Assembly (NCBI RefSeq): GCF_018449655.1
Contig: NZ_JAAVUX010000001.1
Location: forward strand, 186,001-250,000
DNA: 64,000 nt
From: Pseudomonas sp. dw_358
GTDB lineage: Bacteria; Pseudomonadota; Gammaproteobacteria; Pseudomonadales; Pseudomonadaceae
Direction of reading: 5' to 3'
The notes beneath the pieces are model-generated. The model was given only the letters and a program-made list of their open reading frames with translations. It was not told the DNA's origin and did no database searches. The translations under genes were made by a program, and so were the position numbers. Positions 20,625-29,765 of this stretch are shown piece by piece. Each line of letters starts with the position of its first letter. Positions within the stretch are counted from its first letter, which is position 1.

Positions 20625-22244
20625 ATGAACCCTTCACCCAATCGCTGGAGCCTGACGCTGACCGGCAGTGCACTGCTGCTGGCCAGCCATCTGGCCAGTG
20701 CCCAGCAACCGGTACCCGCGCCGGCGGCTGTGCCCGTGGTGGCGCCGGCACCCGTACTGGCGCCGGGGCAGGCGCTGGCCCGCGATCTGGCCATGGCCAA
20801 CAACTATTCCGTCAGCAGCCCGCCACCGGACAACCTGGCATTGGCCAGGCCCAAGCTGCCCGACCTCAGCGGCTACACCGCCGCCGCGGTGGAGGCCAAG
20901 ATTGATCGCCGCCAGCCGGGCAAGTTGTCGGTGCGGCGGATGATGCAGGAGAACGAACTCAAGGAATTCGTCGGTGGCCACAACAAGATGGCCGAATGGG
21001 TGGCGCGCCAGCGCGGCATCCCCTCGGCGCTGTTCCTCGACGACGGCTACATGAACTTCAAGCAGATGGCCAAGGCGCAGCCGGCCTACTTCACCGAAGT
21101 GGCGCCCGACGTCTGGCTGGCGCGGCTGCCGATCGTGGTGGGCCGCAAGGGCATCCTGGAAATCGACAAGCAGACCAAAGAAGTGCGCCTGTCCCAGGAC
21201 CGGGGCGCCTTCATCGTCAATGACGGCAAGCTGTTTATCACCGACACCCGTCTCACTGGCTGGAGCGAGGCGCGCAACGGCCCCTCCACCTACGAGGCGC
21301 CGAAGACGTTTCGCCCCTTCGTACTGGGCTGGGGCGGCACCGAGACTTACCTGGTCAACAGCCACCTGGCGAGCATGGGCTACAACCAGAGCAAGTCGTA
21401 CGGGGTGAGCATCTCACAGTACACGCCCAGCCTGAAAAAGCTGATGAACCGCAGCGCGCCCAAGGGCTGGATCCTCGGTTCGAGCTTCACCGACATGTGG
21501 TATGGCTTCTACTGCTACGAAGCCGAAGACTACGTGGTCAAGAGCAACACTTACTACGACAACATCATTTACGGCATTGACCCCCACGACCGTTCCAAGC
21601 GCCTGATCATTACCGACAACAACGTCTACGGCACCCACAAAAAGCACGGGATCATCGTCTCGCGGGAGGTCAATGACAGCTGGATCTTCAACAATTACAC
21701 CCATGACAATCAGCTCTCGGGCATCGTCATCGACCGCAAGAGCGTGAACAACCTGGTGGCCTTCAACAACATCGAGGGCAACCACACCGACGGCATCACC
21801 CTGTACGAAAGCAGCGACAACCTGATCTATGGCAACAAGGTATTGAGCAACCGCCGCCACGGCATTCGCCTGCGCAACAGCCAGGGCGTGCGCATTTACG
21901 ACAACGCCTCGGTGGGCAATGGCCTGGCCGGGATCTACGGCCACACCAAGGACCTGAGCGCCACCAAACGCGACGTCAAGCTCGACCCCTACACCATGGA
22001 CGTGTCCATGACCGTGGTCGGCGGCAAGCTGATCGGCAACGGCGGCGCACCGGTGGCCATTGACTCGCCCAAACGCGTCGAGCTGTACAACGTCAGCATG
22101 CTGTCGCCGACACGGCTCACGGGGATCAGCCTCAACGGCATCCTGGGCGACAACCAGACGCAGATCTTCGATTTGCTGATGCGCCAGCACAAGACCGTGC
22201 TGATCGAACCGACTGAACATCAGACCACCGCCATGCGCGACTAG
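20625..22244 (+). CDS. algG: Mannuronan C5-epimerase AlgG
   Basis: A 539-residue periplasmic right-handed beta-helix enzyme that converts mannuronate to guluronate in the polymer. The signal peptide (about 1-26, ending A-S-A) is followed by a Pro/Ala-rich stretch (PVPAPAAVPVVAPAPV) before the catalytic domain. The active-site motif D-P-H-D is at 319-322 (YGIDPHDRSKR), matching the P. aeruginosa catalytic His region. CASH/parallel-beta repeats follow (NNLVAFNNIEGNHTDGITLY). ATG 20625 is preferred, behind AAGGAG, over an ATG at 20598 that overlaps the algE stop. Confidence 0.97.
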   Translation: MNPSPNRWSLTLTGSALLLASHLASAQQPVPAPAAVPVVAPAPVLAPGQALARDLAMANNYSVSSPPPDNLALARPKLPDLSGYTAAAVEAKIDRRQPGKLSVRRMMQENELKEFVGGHNKMAEWVARQRGIPSALFLDDGYMNFKQMAKAQPAYFTEVAPDVWLARLPIVVGRKGILEIDKQTKEVRLSQDRGAFIVNDGKLFITDTRLTGWSEARNGPSTYEAPKTFRPFVLGWGGTETYLVNSHLASMGYNQSKSYGVSISQYTPSLKKLMNRSAPKGWILGSSFTDMWYGFYCYEAEDYVVKSNTYYDNIIYGIDPHDRSKRLIITDNNVYGTHKKHGIIVSREVNDSWIFNNYTHDNQLSGIVIDRKSVNNLVAFNNIEGNHTDGITLYESSDNLIYGNKVLSNRRHGIRLRNSQGVRIYDNASVGNGLAGIYGHTKDLSATKRDVKLDPYTMDVSMTVVGGKLIGNGGAPVAIDSPKRVELYNVSMLSPTRLTGISLNGILGDNQTQIFDLLMRQHKTVLIEPTEHQTTAMRD

Positions 22245-22255
22245 GGAGGACGACC

Positions 22256-23794
22256 ATGCACATGCGATTGATCCAGTGGCTGAATGTGTCCGGCCTGGCT
22301 GCGGGCCTGCTGCTGAACATGGCGCCCGCCAGTGCCGACAGCGCGCCAAGCTTCAGCGCCGCCCCCTGCTGCCAGCTGTGCCCGGAAGCCAAGGACCCGA
22401 AAAATTACACCACTCGCACCCAGCAGGATTTCACCGTGCTGATGCAAGGCAAGGGCGACTGGATGTTCCGCAGCCAGCAGGACCTACTCACCGAGTTCGA
22501 CACCACGCCGGCGGCCTACGAGCGCCTGCGCGAAGTCCATGACGCATTCAAGGCTCGGGGCATCGACCTGGTGGTGGTGTACCAGCCCACCCGCGGCATG
22601 GTCGACCGTCGCTACCTGCTGCCGGCGGACTACGCCACGTACGACTACAACAAGGCGCGCAAAAACTTTCAGGGCATGCTCGGGCGCTTCCAGAAAATGG
22701 GCTACTACACCCCCGACCTGTCCAACCTGAGCGATGACGACAAGCCGGCCCACGATTTCTACTTTCGCGGCGACCAGCACTGGACGCCCTATGGCGCCGA
22801 GCGCACCGCACAGATCGTCGCGGCGACCATCAAGCAGATCCCCGCGTACAAAGACATCCCACGGCGCGAATTCGAAACCCACGTCTCCGGCCGCCTGACC
22901 AAAAACGGAACGCTGATGGGCCTGGCCGGCCAGCTGTGCAACACCAGCTACTCGGTGCAGTACAGCGACAGCTTCACCACCGAGCCCAAAAGCGTGGCGG
23001 CCGACAGCGAGCTGTTCGGCGATGCACCGATGCCGCAGATCACCCTGGTGGGCACCAGCCACAGCGGCAAGAACTACAACTTCGGCGGCTTTCTCGAGCA
23101 GGACCTGAGTGCCGACGTGCTCAATGCCGCCTTCCCCGGCGGCGGCCTGGAAGGCTCCTTGCTGCAGTACCTGGGGAGTGAGGATTTCCAGAAGCATCCG
23201 CCGAAGATCATCGTCTGGGAGTTCTCTGCGCTGTACAAACTCGATCAGGACATCATCTGGCGCCAAGTGCTGGCCATGCTCGACAACGGCTGTGAGGGCA
23301 AACCCGTGGAAGTCGCCCAGTCGGCAACCCTGCAGCCCAACACCCGCACCGACCTGCTGGTCAACGGCACCACCGGGGTCAAGGACTGGGTCAACGGTAG
23401 CCGGCGCCTGGACGTCAAATTCAAGGACCCGACGGTCAAGGACCTGTATGCCACGCTTTGGTACCTGAACGGCCGCCACGAAGAGCTGCACATCGAAAAG
23501 CCGACCTCGGCGCCCACCGATGGCCGCTTCGCCTTCGACATGCGCCAGATCGGTGATTGGGGCGACCAGACCCTGCTGGCGCTTGAGTTACACGGCGCCC
23601 CGCCCGACAAAAGTGCCCCGCCCCCCGTGCTGCCGGCACCGGACCCGGTCACCACCGCCGTTCACGTAAGCGCACTCAACGCGCCGGCGGCCGCCGAGGT
23701 GGCCGCGCTGGAGCCGCAGCCACTACAGGTCAAACTGTGTGTGCGCAAAGAGTCGCCGAACATGTCACCACGTACCGCACAAGCCGGCTTATGA
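22256..23794 (+). CDS. algX: Alginate O-acetyltransferase AlgX
   Basis: A 512-residue periplasmic protein with an SGNH-hydrolase-like domain and a C-terminal carbohydrate-binding module; it transfers acetyl groups onto alginate. The catalytic triad is in place: D173 and H175 in RGDQHW, S268 in [15 protein letters not shown], at almost the numbering of P. aeruginosa. The signal peptide ends near residue 28. The C-terminus carries roughly 35-40 extra residues rich in Pro and Ala ([13 protein letters not shown] and on) compared with the 474-residue P. aeruginosa protein as I recall it. GGGAGG precedes the ATG. Confidence 0.97.
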   Translation: MHMRLIQWLNVSGLAAGLLLNMAPASADSAPSFSAAPCCQLCPEAKDPKNYTTRTQQDFTVLMQGKGDWMFRSQQDLLTEFDTTPAAYERLREVHDAFKARGIDLVVVYQPTRGMVDRRYLLPADYATYDYNKARKNFQGMLGRFQKMGYYTPDLSNLSDDDKPAHDFYFRGDQHWTPYGAERTAQIVAATIKQIPAYKDIPRREFETHVSGRLTKNGTLMGLAGQLCNTSYSVQYSDSFTTEPKSVAADSELFGDAPMPQITLVGTSHSGKNYNFGGFLEQDLSADVLNAAFPGGGLEGSLLQYLGSEDFQKHPPKIIVWEFSALYKLDQDIIWRQVLAMLDNGCEGKPVEVAQSATLQPNTRTDLLVNGTTGVKDWVNGSRRLDVKFKDPTVKDLYATLWYLNGRHEELHIEKPTSAPTDGRFAFDMRQIGDWGDQTLLALELHGAPPDKSAPPPVLPAPDPVTTAVHVSALNAPAAAEVAALEPQPLQVKLCVRKESPNMSPRTAQAGL

Positions 23795-23802
23795 GGTTAT
23801 CG

Positions 23803-24924
23803 ATGAAGCACTGCCCACTCGCTCGACAGCTGTTCGTCCCCGGTATTCTGGCCCTGGCGGTGTTCGCCGGCAGCGCCCAGGCCGCCGCGCCACTGCGCCC
23901 GCCCCAAGGTTTCTTGGCCCCGGTAGACAAGGTCAAAGAGGGCAACAGTGGCAAAGGCTGCGCCGCCGTACCGACGCCCTATACCCAGAGCCTGCAATTT
24001 CGCAGCAAGTACGAAGGCTCTGATAAGTCGCGCTCTACCCTCAACCCTGAAGCCGACAAAGCCTTTCGCAGCGCCACCCATGACATCAACGACATGGAGA
24101 AAGGCACCTCCAAGCTCGTGATGGACTATATGCGCGATGGCCGCGCCGACGAGCTCGACTGCACCCTGAGCTGGCTGACCACTTGGGCCAAGGCCGACGC
24201 CTTGATGTCCAAGGACTTCAACCACACCGGCAAGTCAATCCGCAAATGGACATTGGCCAGCCTGTCGTCGGCCTATCTGCACCTGAAGTTTTCCGCCAGC
24301 CACCCGCTGGTGGGCCATGAACAGGACGCACAAGTCATCGAGGCCTGGTTCGGCCGCCTGGCCGATCAAGTGGTCAGCGAATGGGACAACCTGCCGCTGG
24401 ACAAGACCAACAACCACTCCTACTGGGCGGCCTGGTCGGTGATGTCCACGGCAGTGGTGCTCAACCGTCGCGACCTGTTCGACTGGTCGGTGAAAGAGTT
24501 CAAGATCGGCGCCGATCAGGTCGACCCCCAGGGCTACTGGCCCAACGAGCTCAAGCGCGACCAGCGCGCCCTGGCCTACCACGCCTACGCCATGCAGCCC
24601 ATGGCAATGATCGCCAGCTTCGCTCAGGCCAATGGCGTCGACTTGCGCGCAGAAAACAACAGCGCCCTGCTGCGGGTTGGTCAGCGAGTGGTGGCCGGTG
24701 CGAAAGACCCGTCGATCTTCCAGAAGGTCAACGGCAGCGAGCAGGACATGAGTGAGCTGGAAACCACCAGCAAATGGTCGTGGCTGGAACCTTGGTGCAG
24801 CTTGTATAACTGCGACGGCGACGCCCTGGCCCGCAAGCGCGAAGGCGAGCCGTTCAAGACCTTCCGCCTGGGCGGGGACGTGACCAAGGTGTTCGATCCG
24901 GCCCATGAAAAGGGGAATGGGTGA
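23803..24924 (+). CDS. algL: Alginate lyase AlgL
   Basis: A 373-residue periplasmic polysaccharide lyase (PL5) that degrades mis-secreted alginate in the periplasm. The signal peptide ends A-Q-A (about residue 27). The catalytic motif NNHSYWAA has N204 and H205, with R252 and Y259 in [11 protein letters not shown], each equivalent to a P. aeruginosa active-site residue. ATG 23803 gives the family N-terminus; ATG 23791, which overlaps the algX stop, would add four residues and is possible. A 95-bp gap follows before algI. Confidence 0.97.
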   Translation: MKHCPLARQLFVPGILALAVFAGSAQAAAPLRPPQGFLAPVDKVKEGNSGKGCAAVPTPYTQSLQFRSKYEGSDKSRSTLNPEADKAFRSATHDINDMEKGTSKLVMDYMRDGRADELDCTLSWLTTWAKADALMSKDFNHTGKSIRKWTLASLSSAYLHLKFSASHPLVGHEQDAQVIEAWFGRLADQVVSEWDNLPLDKTNNHSYWAAWSVMSTAVVLNRRDLFDWSVKEFKIGADQVDPQGYWPNELKRDQRALAYHAYAMQPMAMIASFAQANGVDLRAENNSALLRVGQRVVAGAKDPSIFQKVNGSEQDMSELETTSKWSWLEPWCSLYNCDGDALARKREGEPFKTFRLGGDVTKVFDPAHEKGNG

Positions 24925-25019
24925 GGGTCTGTGGTGCGTGCCTTGAATCGACCCTGCTTCCACAGAGGTTGCTCGTGAAGTCACTACTCATTGGTCAAAA
25001 CTGACTGGAGCCAACCCTG

Positions 25020-26441
25020 ATGGTCTTCTCCTCCAATGTCTTCCTGTTCCTGTTCCTGCCGGTGTTCCTGGCGCTCTACTACCTGAGCGGCCTGCGCTAT
25101 CGCAACCTGCTGTTGCTGCTGGCCAGCTACGTGTTCTACGCCTGGTGGCGGGTGGACTTTCTGGCCCTGTTCGCCGCCGTGACCTTGTGGAACTACTGGA
25201 TCGGCCTCAAGGTCGGCGCGTGCGGCGTGCGCACCCGCTCGGCACAGCGCTGGCTACTGCTGGGCGTGGCCCTGGACCTGGGGGTGCTGGGCTATTTCAA
25301 ATACGCCAACTTCGGCGTCGACAGCCTCAATGTGATTGTCGCCAGTCTGGGGTTGCAGCCGTTCATCCTTACCCACGTGCTACTGCCCATCGGGATCTCG
25401 TTCTACATTTTCGAGTCCATCAGCTACATCATCGACGTGTACCGGGGCGACACCCCGGCCACCCGTAACCTGATCGACTTCGCCGCCTTCGTGGCGATCT
25501 TTCCGCACCTGATCGCCGGGCCGGTGCTGCGCTTTCGTGACCTGGCGGAACAATTCAATAGCCGCACCCACACCTTGGACAAGTTCGCCGAAGGCTGCAC
25601 TCGCTTCATGCAGGGCTTCATCAAGAAGGTGTGCATCGCCGATACCTTGGCGACCGTCGCCGACCATGCCTTTGCCCTGGCCAGCCCCAGTACCGGCGAC
25701 GCCTGGCTGGGGGCGCTGGCCTACACCGCACAGCTGTATTTCGACTTCTCCGGTTACAGCGACATGGCTATCGGCCTGGGCCTGATGATGGGCTTTCGCT
25801 TCATGGAGAATTTCAAGCAGCCCTACGTCAGCCAGTCCATCACCGAGTTCTGGCGGCGCTGGCATATCAGCCTTTCAACCTGGCTGCGGGACTACCTGTA
25901 CATCACCTTGGGCGGCAACCGCGGCGGCACTTTCAAGACCTACCGCAACCTGTTCCTGACCATGCTGCTGGGCGGCCTGTGGCACGGCGCCAACATCACC
26001 TACATCCTCTGGGGCGCCTGGCACGGCCTGTGGCTGGCCATCGAGAAAGCCATGGGCATCGACACCCGGCCCAAGGGGCTCAACCCGCTGCGCTGGGCGC
26101 TGACGTTTCTGCTGGTGGTGACCGGCTGGGTGACCTTCCGTGCCGAAGACCTGCACGTGGCCGGGCGCATGTACCGGGCGATGTTCAGCTTGAGCGACTG
26201 GCATTTCTCGGAACTGACCGCCGCCAGCCTCACCGGCCTGCAAGTGGCCACCTTGATTGTCGCCTACCTGACGCTGGCCTTTTTTGGTTGGCGCGATGTG
26301 TACAGGCCAGCGGACCGCGCCCCGGTCAGCGGCGTTGTGCAACCGGTCACCGCCCATGCCCTGGTGCTGCTGTTGTTCTCGGCAGCGATCCTGAAACTGT
26401 CGGCGCAAAGCTTTTCGCCGTTCCTGTACTTCCAGTTCTGA
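25020..26441 (+). CDS. algI: Alginate O-acetylation MBOAT membrane protein AlgI
   Basis: A 473-residue polytopic membrane-bound O-acyltransferase that passes acetyl groups across the inner membrane for alginate acetylation. The MBOAT catalytic His is H322 in GGLWHGAN, the same position as in P. aeruginosa. The conserved FDFSGYSDMAIGLGLMMGF and EFWRRWHISLSTWLRDYLY are present. It is shorter at the C-terminus than the about 520-residue P. aeruginosa protein I recall. TGGAG lies 8 bases before the ATG. It is followed by algJ after 9 bp. Confidence 0.97.
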   Translation: MVFSSNVFLFLFLPVFLALYYLSGLRYRNLLLLLASYVFYAWWRVDFLALFAAVTLWNYWIGLKVGACGVRTRSAQRWLLLGVALDLGVLGYFKYANFGVDSLNVIVASLGLQPFILTHVLLPIGISFYIFESISYIIDVYRGDTPATRNLIDFAAFVAIFPHLIAGPVLRFRDLAEQFNSRTHTLDKFAEGCTRFMQGFIKKVCIADTLATVADHAFALASPSTGDAWLGALAYTAQLYFDFSGYSDMAIGLGLMMGFRFMENFKQPYVSQSITEFWRRWHISLSTWLRDYLYITLGGNRGGTFKTYRNLFLTMLLGGLWHGANITYILWGAWHGLWLAIEKAMGIDTRPKGLNPLRWALTFLLVVTGWVTFRAEDLHVAGRMYRAMFSLSDWHFSELTAASLTGLQVATLIVAYLTLAFFGWRDVYRPADRAPVSGVVQPVTAHALVLLLFSAAILKLSAQSFSPFLYFQF

Positions 26442-26450
26442 GGGCCGGCC

Positions 26451-27599
26451 ATGACGCGTTCCTGGCAGATCATCTATATCAGCTTGTTTCTGGGCTTGTT
26501 GCTGGCGCTTGGAGGCTGGTCGCTGCTGAGCTTTGCCAGCTTTCAGCGCACGGCGCCCATGACCGTGCTCAACGGCCGTCTCGCCCAAGGCCTGCAGAGC
26601 CATTACGACGAGCAGTTCCCGATCAAACGCCTGGGCACCAACCTCTGGGCGGCCTTGGACTATGGCCTGTTCAAGGAAGGCCGACCCGGTGTGGTACTGG
26701 GTCGCGATCAGTGGTTGTACAGCGACGAAGAGTTCAACCCGATGGCCGACGCCAAGCAGTCCGAATCCAGTAATCTGGCGCTGATCCGGGGCGTGCAGGC
26801 CACCTTGGCGCAGCACCATGTGCAGTTGGTGCTGGCCATCGTCCCGGCCAAGGCGCGGTTATATCCTGAGCATATCGACGGACCGGGGCCGGCCGCCTTG
26901 CATGACGATTTGTACCAGCAGTTCCATCGCCAGGCGCAGCAGGCCGGCATCTTTGCCCCCGATCTGCTCGGCCCGTTGCAGCAGGCCAAGGCCCAGGGGC
27001 CGGTGTTTCTGCGCACCGACACGCACTGGACGCCCATGGGCGCCGAGGTGGTGGCACACAGCCTGAGCGAGGCGGTCCACGCCCACGCTCCCCTCAGCGG
27101 CGAACCGCAGACCTACGTCACCGACAGTCAGCCAGCGGCGCCGTACAAAGGTGACCTGACCACCTTCCTGCCCCTTGATCCGTTGTTCAGCAACCTTCTG
27201 CCGCCACCGGACGAACTGGCTCAGCGCGCCACCCATCTGCAACAGGCGGCCGCTGCCAGCGATGACGCCCTGTTTGCCAATACCGACATTGCCGTGGCCC
27301 TGGTCGGCACCAGCTACAGCGCCAACCCTCATTGGAATTTCCTCGGTGCCTTGCAGCAGGCGCTGCACAGCGACGTGGTCAATTACGCCGAGAACGGCCA
27401 CGGGCCGATTTTGCCGATGCTTGAATACCTGCAGACAGACGCCTTCAAAAACAGCCCGCCGCAGGTGCTGATCTGGGAATTCCCGGAGCGCTACCTGCCC
27501 ATGAAGAACGACTTGAGCGACTTCGACCCGAACTGGATCGCCGGGCTGAAAAAAGCTGAGGCCGGCACCGCGAACCTGGCCCTGGGCCAGACCAACTGA
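26451..27599 (+). CDS. algJ: Alginate O-acetyltransferase AlgJ
   Basis: A 382-residue protein with an uncleaved N-terminal signal anchor (about 7-28) and a periplasmic SGNH-like domain related to AlgX. Catalytic residues are D190 and H192 (RTDTHWTPMG) and S288 (VGTSYSANPHWNF), the same numbering as P. aeruginosa AlgJ. It relays acetyl groups from AlgI towards AlgX/AlgF. It is tightly spaced after algI. Confidence 0.97.
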   Translation: MTRSWQIIYISLFLGLLLALGGWSLLSFASFQRTAPMTVLNGRLAQGLQSHYDEQFPIKRLGTNLWAALDYGLFKEGRPGVVLGRDQWLYSDEEFNPMADAKQSESSNLALIRGVQATLAQHHVQLVLAIVPAKARLYPEHIDGPGPAALHDDLYQQFHRQAQQAGIFAPDLLGPLQQAKAQGPVFLRTDTHWTPMGAEVVAHSLSEAVHAHAPLSGEPQTYVTDSQPAAPYKGDLTTFLPLDPLFSNLLPPPDELAQRATHLQQAAAASDDALFANTDIAVALVGTSYSANPHWNFLGALQQALHSDVVNYAENGHGPILPMLEYLQTDAFKNSPPQVLIWEFPERYLPMKNDLSDFDPNWIAGLKKAEAGTANLALGQTN

Positions 27600-27619
27600 T
27601 CGCACCGAGAGAAATCACC

Positions 27620-28261
27620 ATGAAGACCCGAACTGTCATTCGTACTGCTGCCACGCTGATTGTCGCCATCAGCGCCGCGTCCGCCATGGCCGCCAGCGAC
27701 TCGGCGTTATACGGCCCGACGGCGCCCAAAGGCTCGACCTTCGTGCGCTTGTTCAACGCCAGCAACAACGAAGTCAGCGCCAACGTCGGCAGTGCCAACC
27801 TCAACGACGTCGCGCCGCTGGCCAGCAGCGACTTCAGCTTCCTGCCGCAGGGCGATTACACCGCCAGGGTCGGCAGCGGCTCGTTGCCGGTCAAGCTGGC
27901 CGCCGACCATTACTACACCCTGGTCAGCTACGGCAGCGCCGCGCCGGTGCTGGTGGAAGAGGCGCCGTTCACCAACAAACAAAAATCCCTGGTACGCCTG
28001 CAGAACCTCAGCGACCAGCCGTTGGCCCTGAAGACCGCCGACGGCAAGACCGACGTGGTGGCCAACGTTCAGGCCAAAGGCACCGGGCAACGAGAGATCA
28101 ACCCGGTCAAGGTCAGCCTGGCGCTGTATGACGGCGACAAGAAAGTCAGCGACCTCAAGCCGGTGGCGCTGGAGCGTGGCGAGGCGTCGGTGTTGTATGT
28201 GACCGGCAGCGCGGGGAATCTGGCGCCGGTGTGGGTGGTAAGGCCGGTTTCGGCGCGGTGA
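27620..28261 (+). CDS. algF: Alginate O-acetylation protein AlgF
   Basis: A 213-residue periplasmic adaptor for alginate acetylation. The signal peptide is cleaved after SAMA (about residue 25). Two beta-sandwich halves are visible: LYGPTAPKGSTFVRLFNASN ... and KSLVRLQNLSDQPLALKTADG. GAGAGAAA precedes the ATG. In P. aeruginosa and other pseudomonads algF is followed by algA; here the operon ends at algF and a REPIN-like inverted repeat follows within about 25 bp. Confidence 0.96.
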   Translation: MKTRTVIRTAATLIVAISAASAMAASDSALYGPTAPKGSTFVRLFNASNNEVSANVGSANLNDVAPLASSDFSFLPQGDYTARVGSGSLPVKLAADHYYTLVSYGSAAPVLVEEAPFTNKQKSLVRLQNLSDQPLALKTADGKTDVVANVQAKGTGQREINPVKVSLALYDGDKKVSDLKPVALERGEASVLYVTGSAGNLAPVWVVRPVSAR

Positions 28262-28283
28262 TCAGCAAGGATACGACGAGCTT

Positions 28284-28370
28284 TGCAGGACCGAGCTTGC
28301 TCAGGAAATGGACGCCGCGCCATGGCTGACACATGCTGGCGCCTTCTTCCCGAGCGAGCTCGGTCCTGCA
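28284..28370. repeat. REPIN-like inverted repeat downstream of algF
   Basis: TGCAGGACCGAGCTTGCTC (28284-28302) is the reverse complement, with one mismatch, of GAGCGAGCTCGGTCCTGCA (28352-28370), about 50 bp apart. The arrangement is that of paired REP sequences (REPINs) of fluorescent pseudomonads, whose cores also contain GAGCTTGCTC-like palindromes. It lies exactly where algA would be expected. Confidence 0.65.
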
Positions 28371-28421
28371 GATAGCGCGGTGCTATGATCGCAGCTCGAC
28401 TCATGGCCAAAGTGCACGTCC

Positions 28422-28886
28422 ATGCTCATCGGCATCGCCCTTCTCCTCATCTGGCTCGTCCTGCTCCTGCGCTACCCGGCCAAGGCCTTGCCCGTATCGC
28501 TTGCCGCGCTGTGCGGGCTGGGGCTCGTGGCGCTGTGGGTGGCATGGCTGGACATCCATGAGGAGCATCAGCTGGCGCGGCTGGAATTACGCATGAGCTA
28601 CGCGCCGGAGCAATGCCCGGCGGATCGACCGCTCCAGGTTCGGTTAACAAATGGCAACACAATTCCCTTGGTGGAATTGCGCTGGCGGGTGGCCGCGTCG
28701 GCGCCGGGAGACACCGTCAATCTGGTGGAAAACGACTACGATGGGCCCCGCTACCGTGGGCCTGGCAGCCTCCAGCCGGGCGCCAGCTGGAGCGACTGTG
28801 TGCCGTTGCCGACGCTGCGTCCGGGCTATCGCGCGCAGACCCTCGAGTTTCATGCCGAGCGATTACAGGGTAGTTTCTCCGGCTGA
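28422..28886 (+). CDS. Small membrane-anchored protein of unknown function
   Basis: A 154-residue protein I do not recognise. Two hydrophobic helices lie at about 2-16 (IGIALLLIWLVLLLRY) and about 25-43. A soluble, probably periplasmic, domain of about 105 residues follows, with two Cys (CPADRP and SDCVPLP) that could form a disulfide, and an immunoglobulin-like beta pattern (RPLQVRLTNGNTIPLVELRWRV; LQPGASWSDCVPLPTLRPGY). Codon use and the GC-rich wobble positions look native. It lies between the REPIN-like element and an SDR gene on the same strand, 26 bp upstream of the latter. Confidence 0.75.
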   Translation: MLIGIALLLIWLVLLLRYPAKALPVSLAALCGLGLVALWVAWLDIHEEHQLARLELRMSYAPEQCPADRPLQVRLTNGNTIPLVELRWRVAASAPGDTVNLVENDYDGPRYRGPGSLQPGASWSDCVPLPTLRPGYRAQTLEFHAERLQGSFSG

Positions 28887-28912
28887 ATCATCGCCTTGAG
28901 AGAAACGTCACC

Positions 28913-29737
28913 ATGTCGATAGTGTTGATCACCGGTTGCTCCAGCGGCATTGGCCGCGCCCTGGCCGATGCCTTCAAGGAAGCGGGCCATGAGGTCTGGG
29001 CCACAGCGCGCAAAGCCGCCGATGTGGCAACACTGCAAGCGGCCGGGTTCACCGCCCGGCAGCTGGACGTCAACGACACCGAGGCCTTGAGCGCCTTGGC
29101 CGACACTCTGGAGCAGCAAGGCGGCCGGCTGGACATCCTCATCAACAACGCCGGCTACGGCGCCATGGGTCCGTTGCTGGACGGCGGGGTCGAGGCGTTG
29201 CAGCGCCAGTTCGAAACCAATGTGTTCTCGGTGGTCGGTGTCACTCGCGCGCTGTTCGAACCCCTGCGCCGCAGCCGCGGCCTGGTGATCAACATCGGCA
29301 GTGTTTCCGGTGTGCTGGTGACGCCGTTCGCCGGTGCCTACTGCGCCTCCAAGGCGGCCGTGCAGGCGCTGAGCGACGCCCTGCGCATGGAACTGGCGCC
29401 CTTCGGCATCCGCGTGCTGGAAGTGCAGCCCGGCGCCATCGATTCCCGCTTTGCCGACAACGCCAGCGCCGAGGCTGAATTGCTGATCGCCGAGCAGTCG
29501 CCCTGGTGGCCGTTGCGCGAGGGCATTCGGGCACGGGCGCGCGCCTCGCAGGGTCGGCCGACGCCGGCCCGCGAAGTGGCGCGACACGTGCTCAAATGCG
29601 CAGAAATGCCCCGGGTGCCGAGGCTGCTGCGGGTCGGCCATGGCTGCCTGGCGCTACCGTTGATGGCGCGCTGGCTGCCCAAGGGCTTGCTGGAAGGTCT
29701 CTTGCGGGTGAAATTCGGCTTGAATCGGCGGTTGTGA
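28913..29737 (+). CDS. SDR family NAD(P)-dependent oxidoreductase
   Basis: A 274-residue classical short-chain dehydrogenase. The cofactor motif is TGCSSGIGR (residues 7-15). NNAGYG follows, a catalytic Ser in INIGSVSG, and the Y-x-x-x-K motif in AYCASKAAV. The C-terminal 50 residues (RVPRLLRVGHGCLALPLMARWLPKGLLEGLLRVKFG) are hydrophobic and basic, as in membrane-associated retinol- or steroid-dehydrogenase-like SDRs. Substrate unknown. It may be co-transcribed with the small membrane protein upstream and converges on the efflux operon. Confidence 0.9.
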   Translation: MSIVLITGCSSGIGRALADAFKEAGHEVWATARKAADVATLQAAGFTARQLDVNDTEALSALADTLEQQGGRLDILINNAGYGAMGPLLDGGVEALQRQFETNVFSVVGVTRALFEPLRRSRGLVINIGSVSGVLVTPFAGAYCASKAAVQALSDALRMELAPFGIRVLEVQPGAIDSRFADNASAEAELLIAEQSPWWPLREGIRARARASQGRPTPAREVARHVLKCAEMPRVPRLLRVGHGCLALPLMARWLPKGLLEGLLRVKFGLNRRL

Positions 29738-29765
29738 TCGCAGGCTCCCGCAATCAGGCCCCCCA

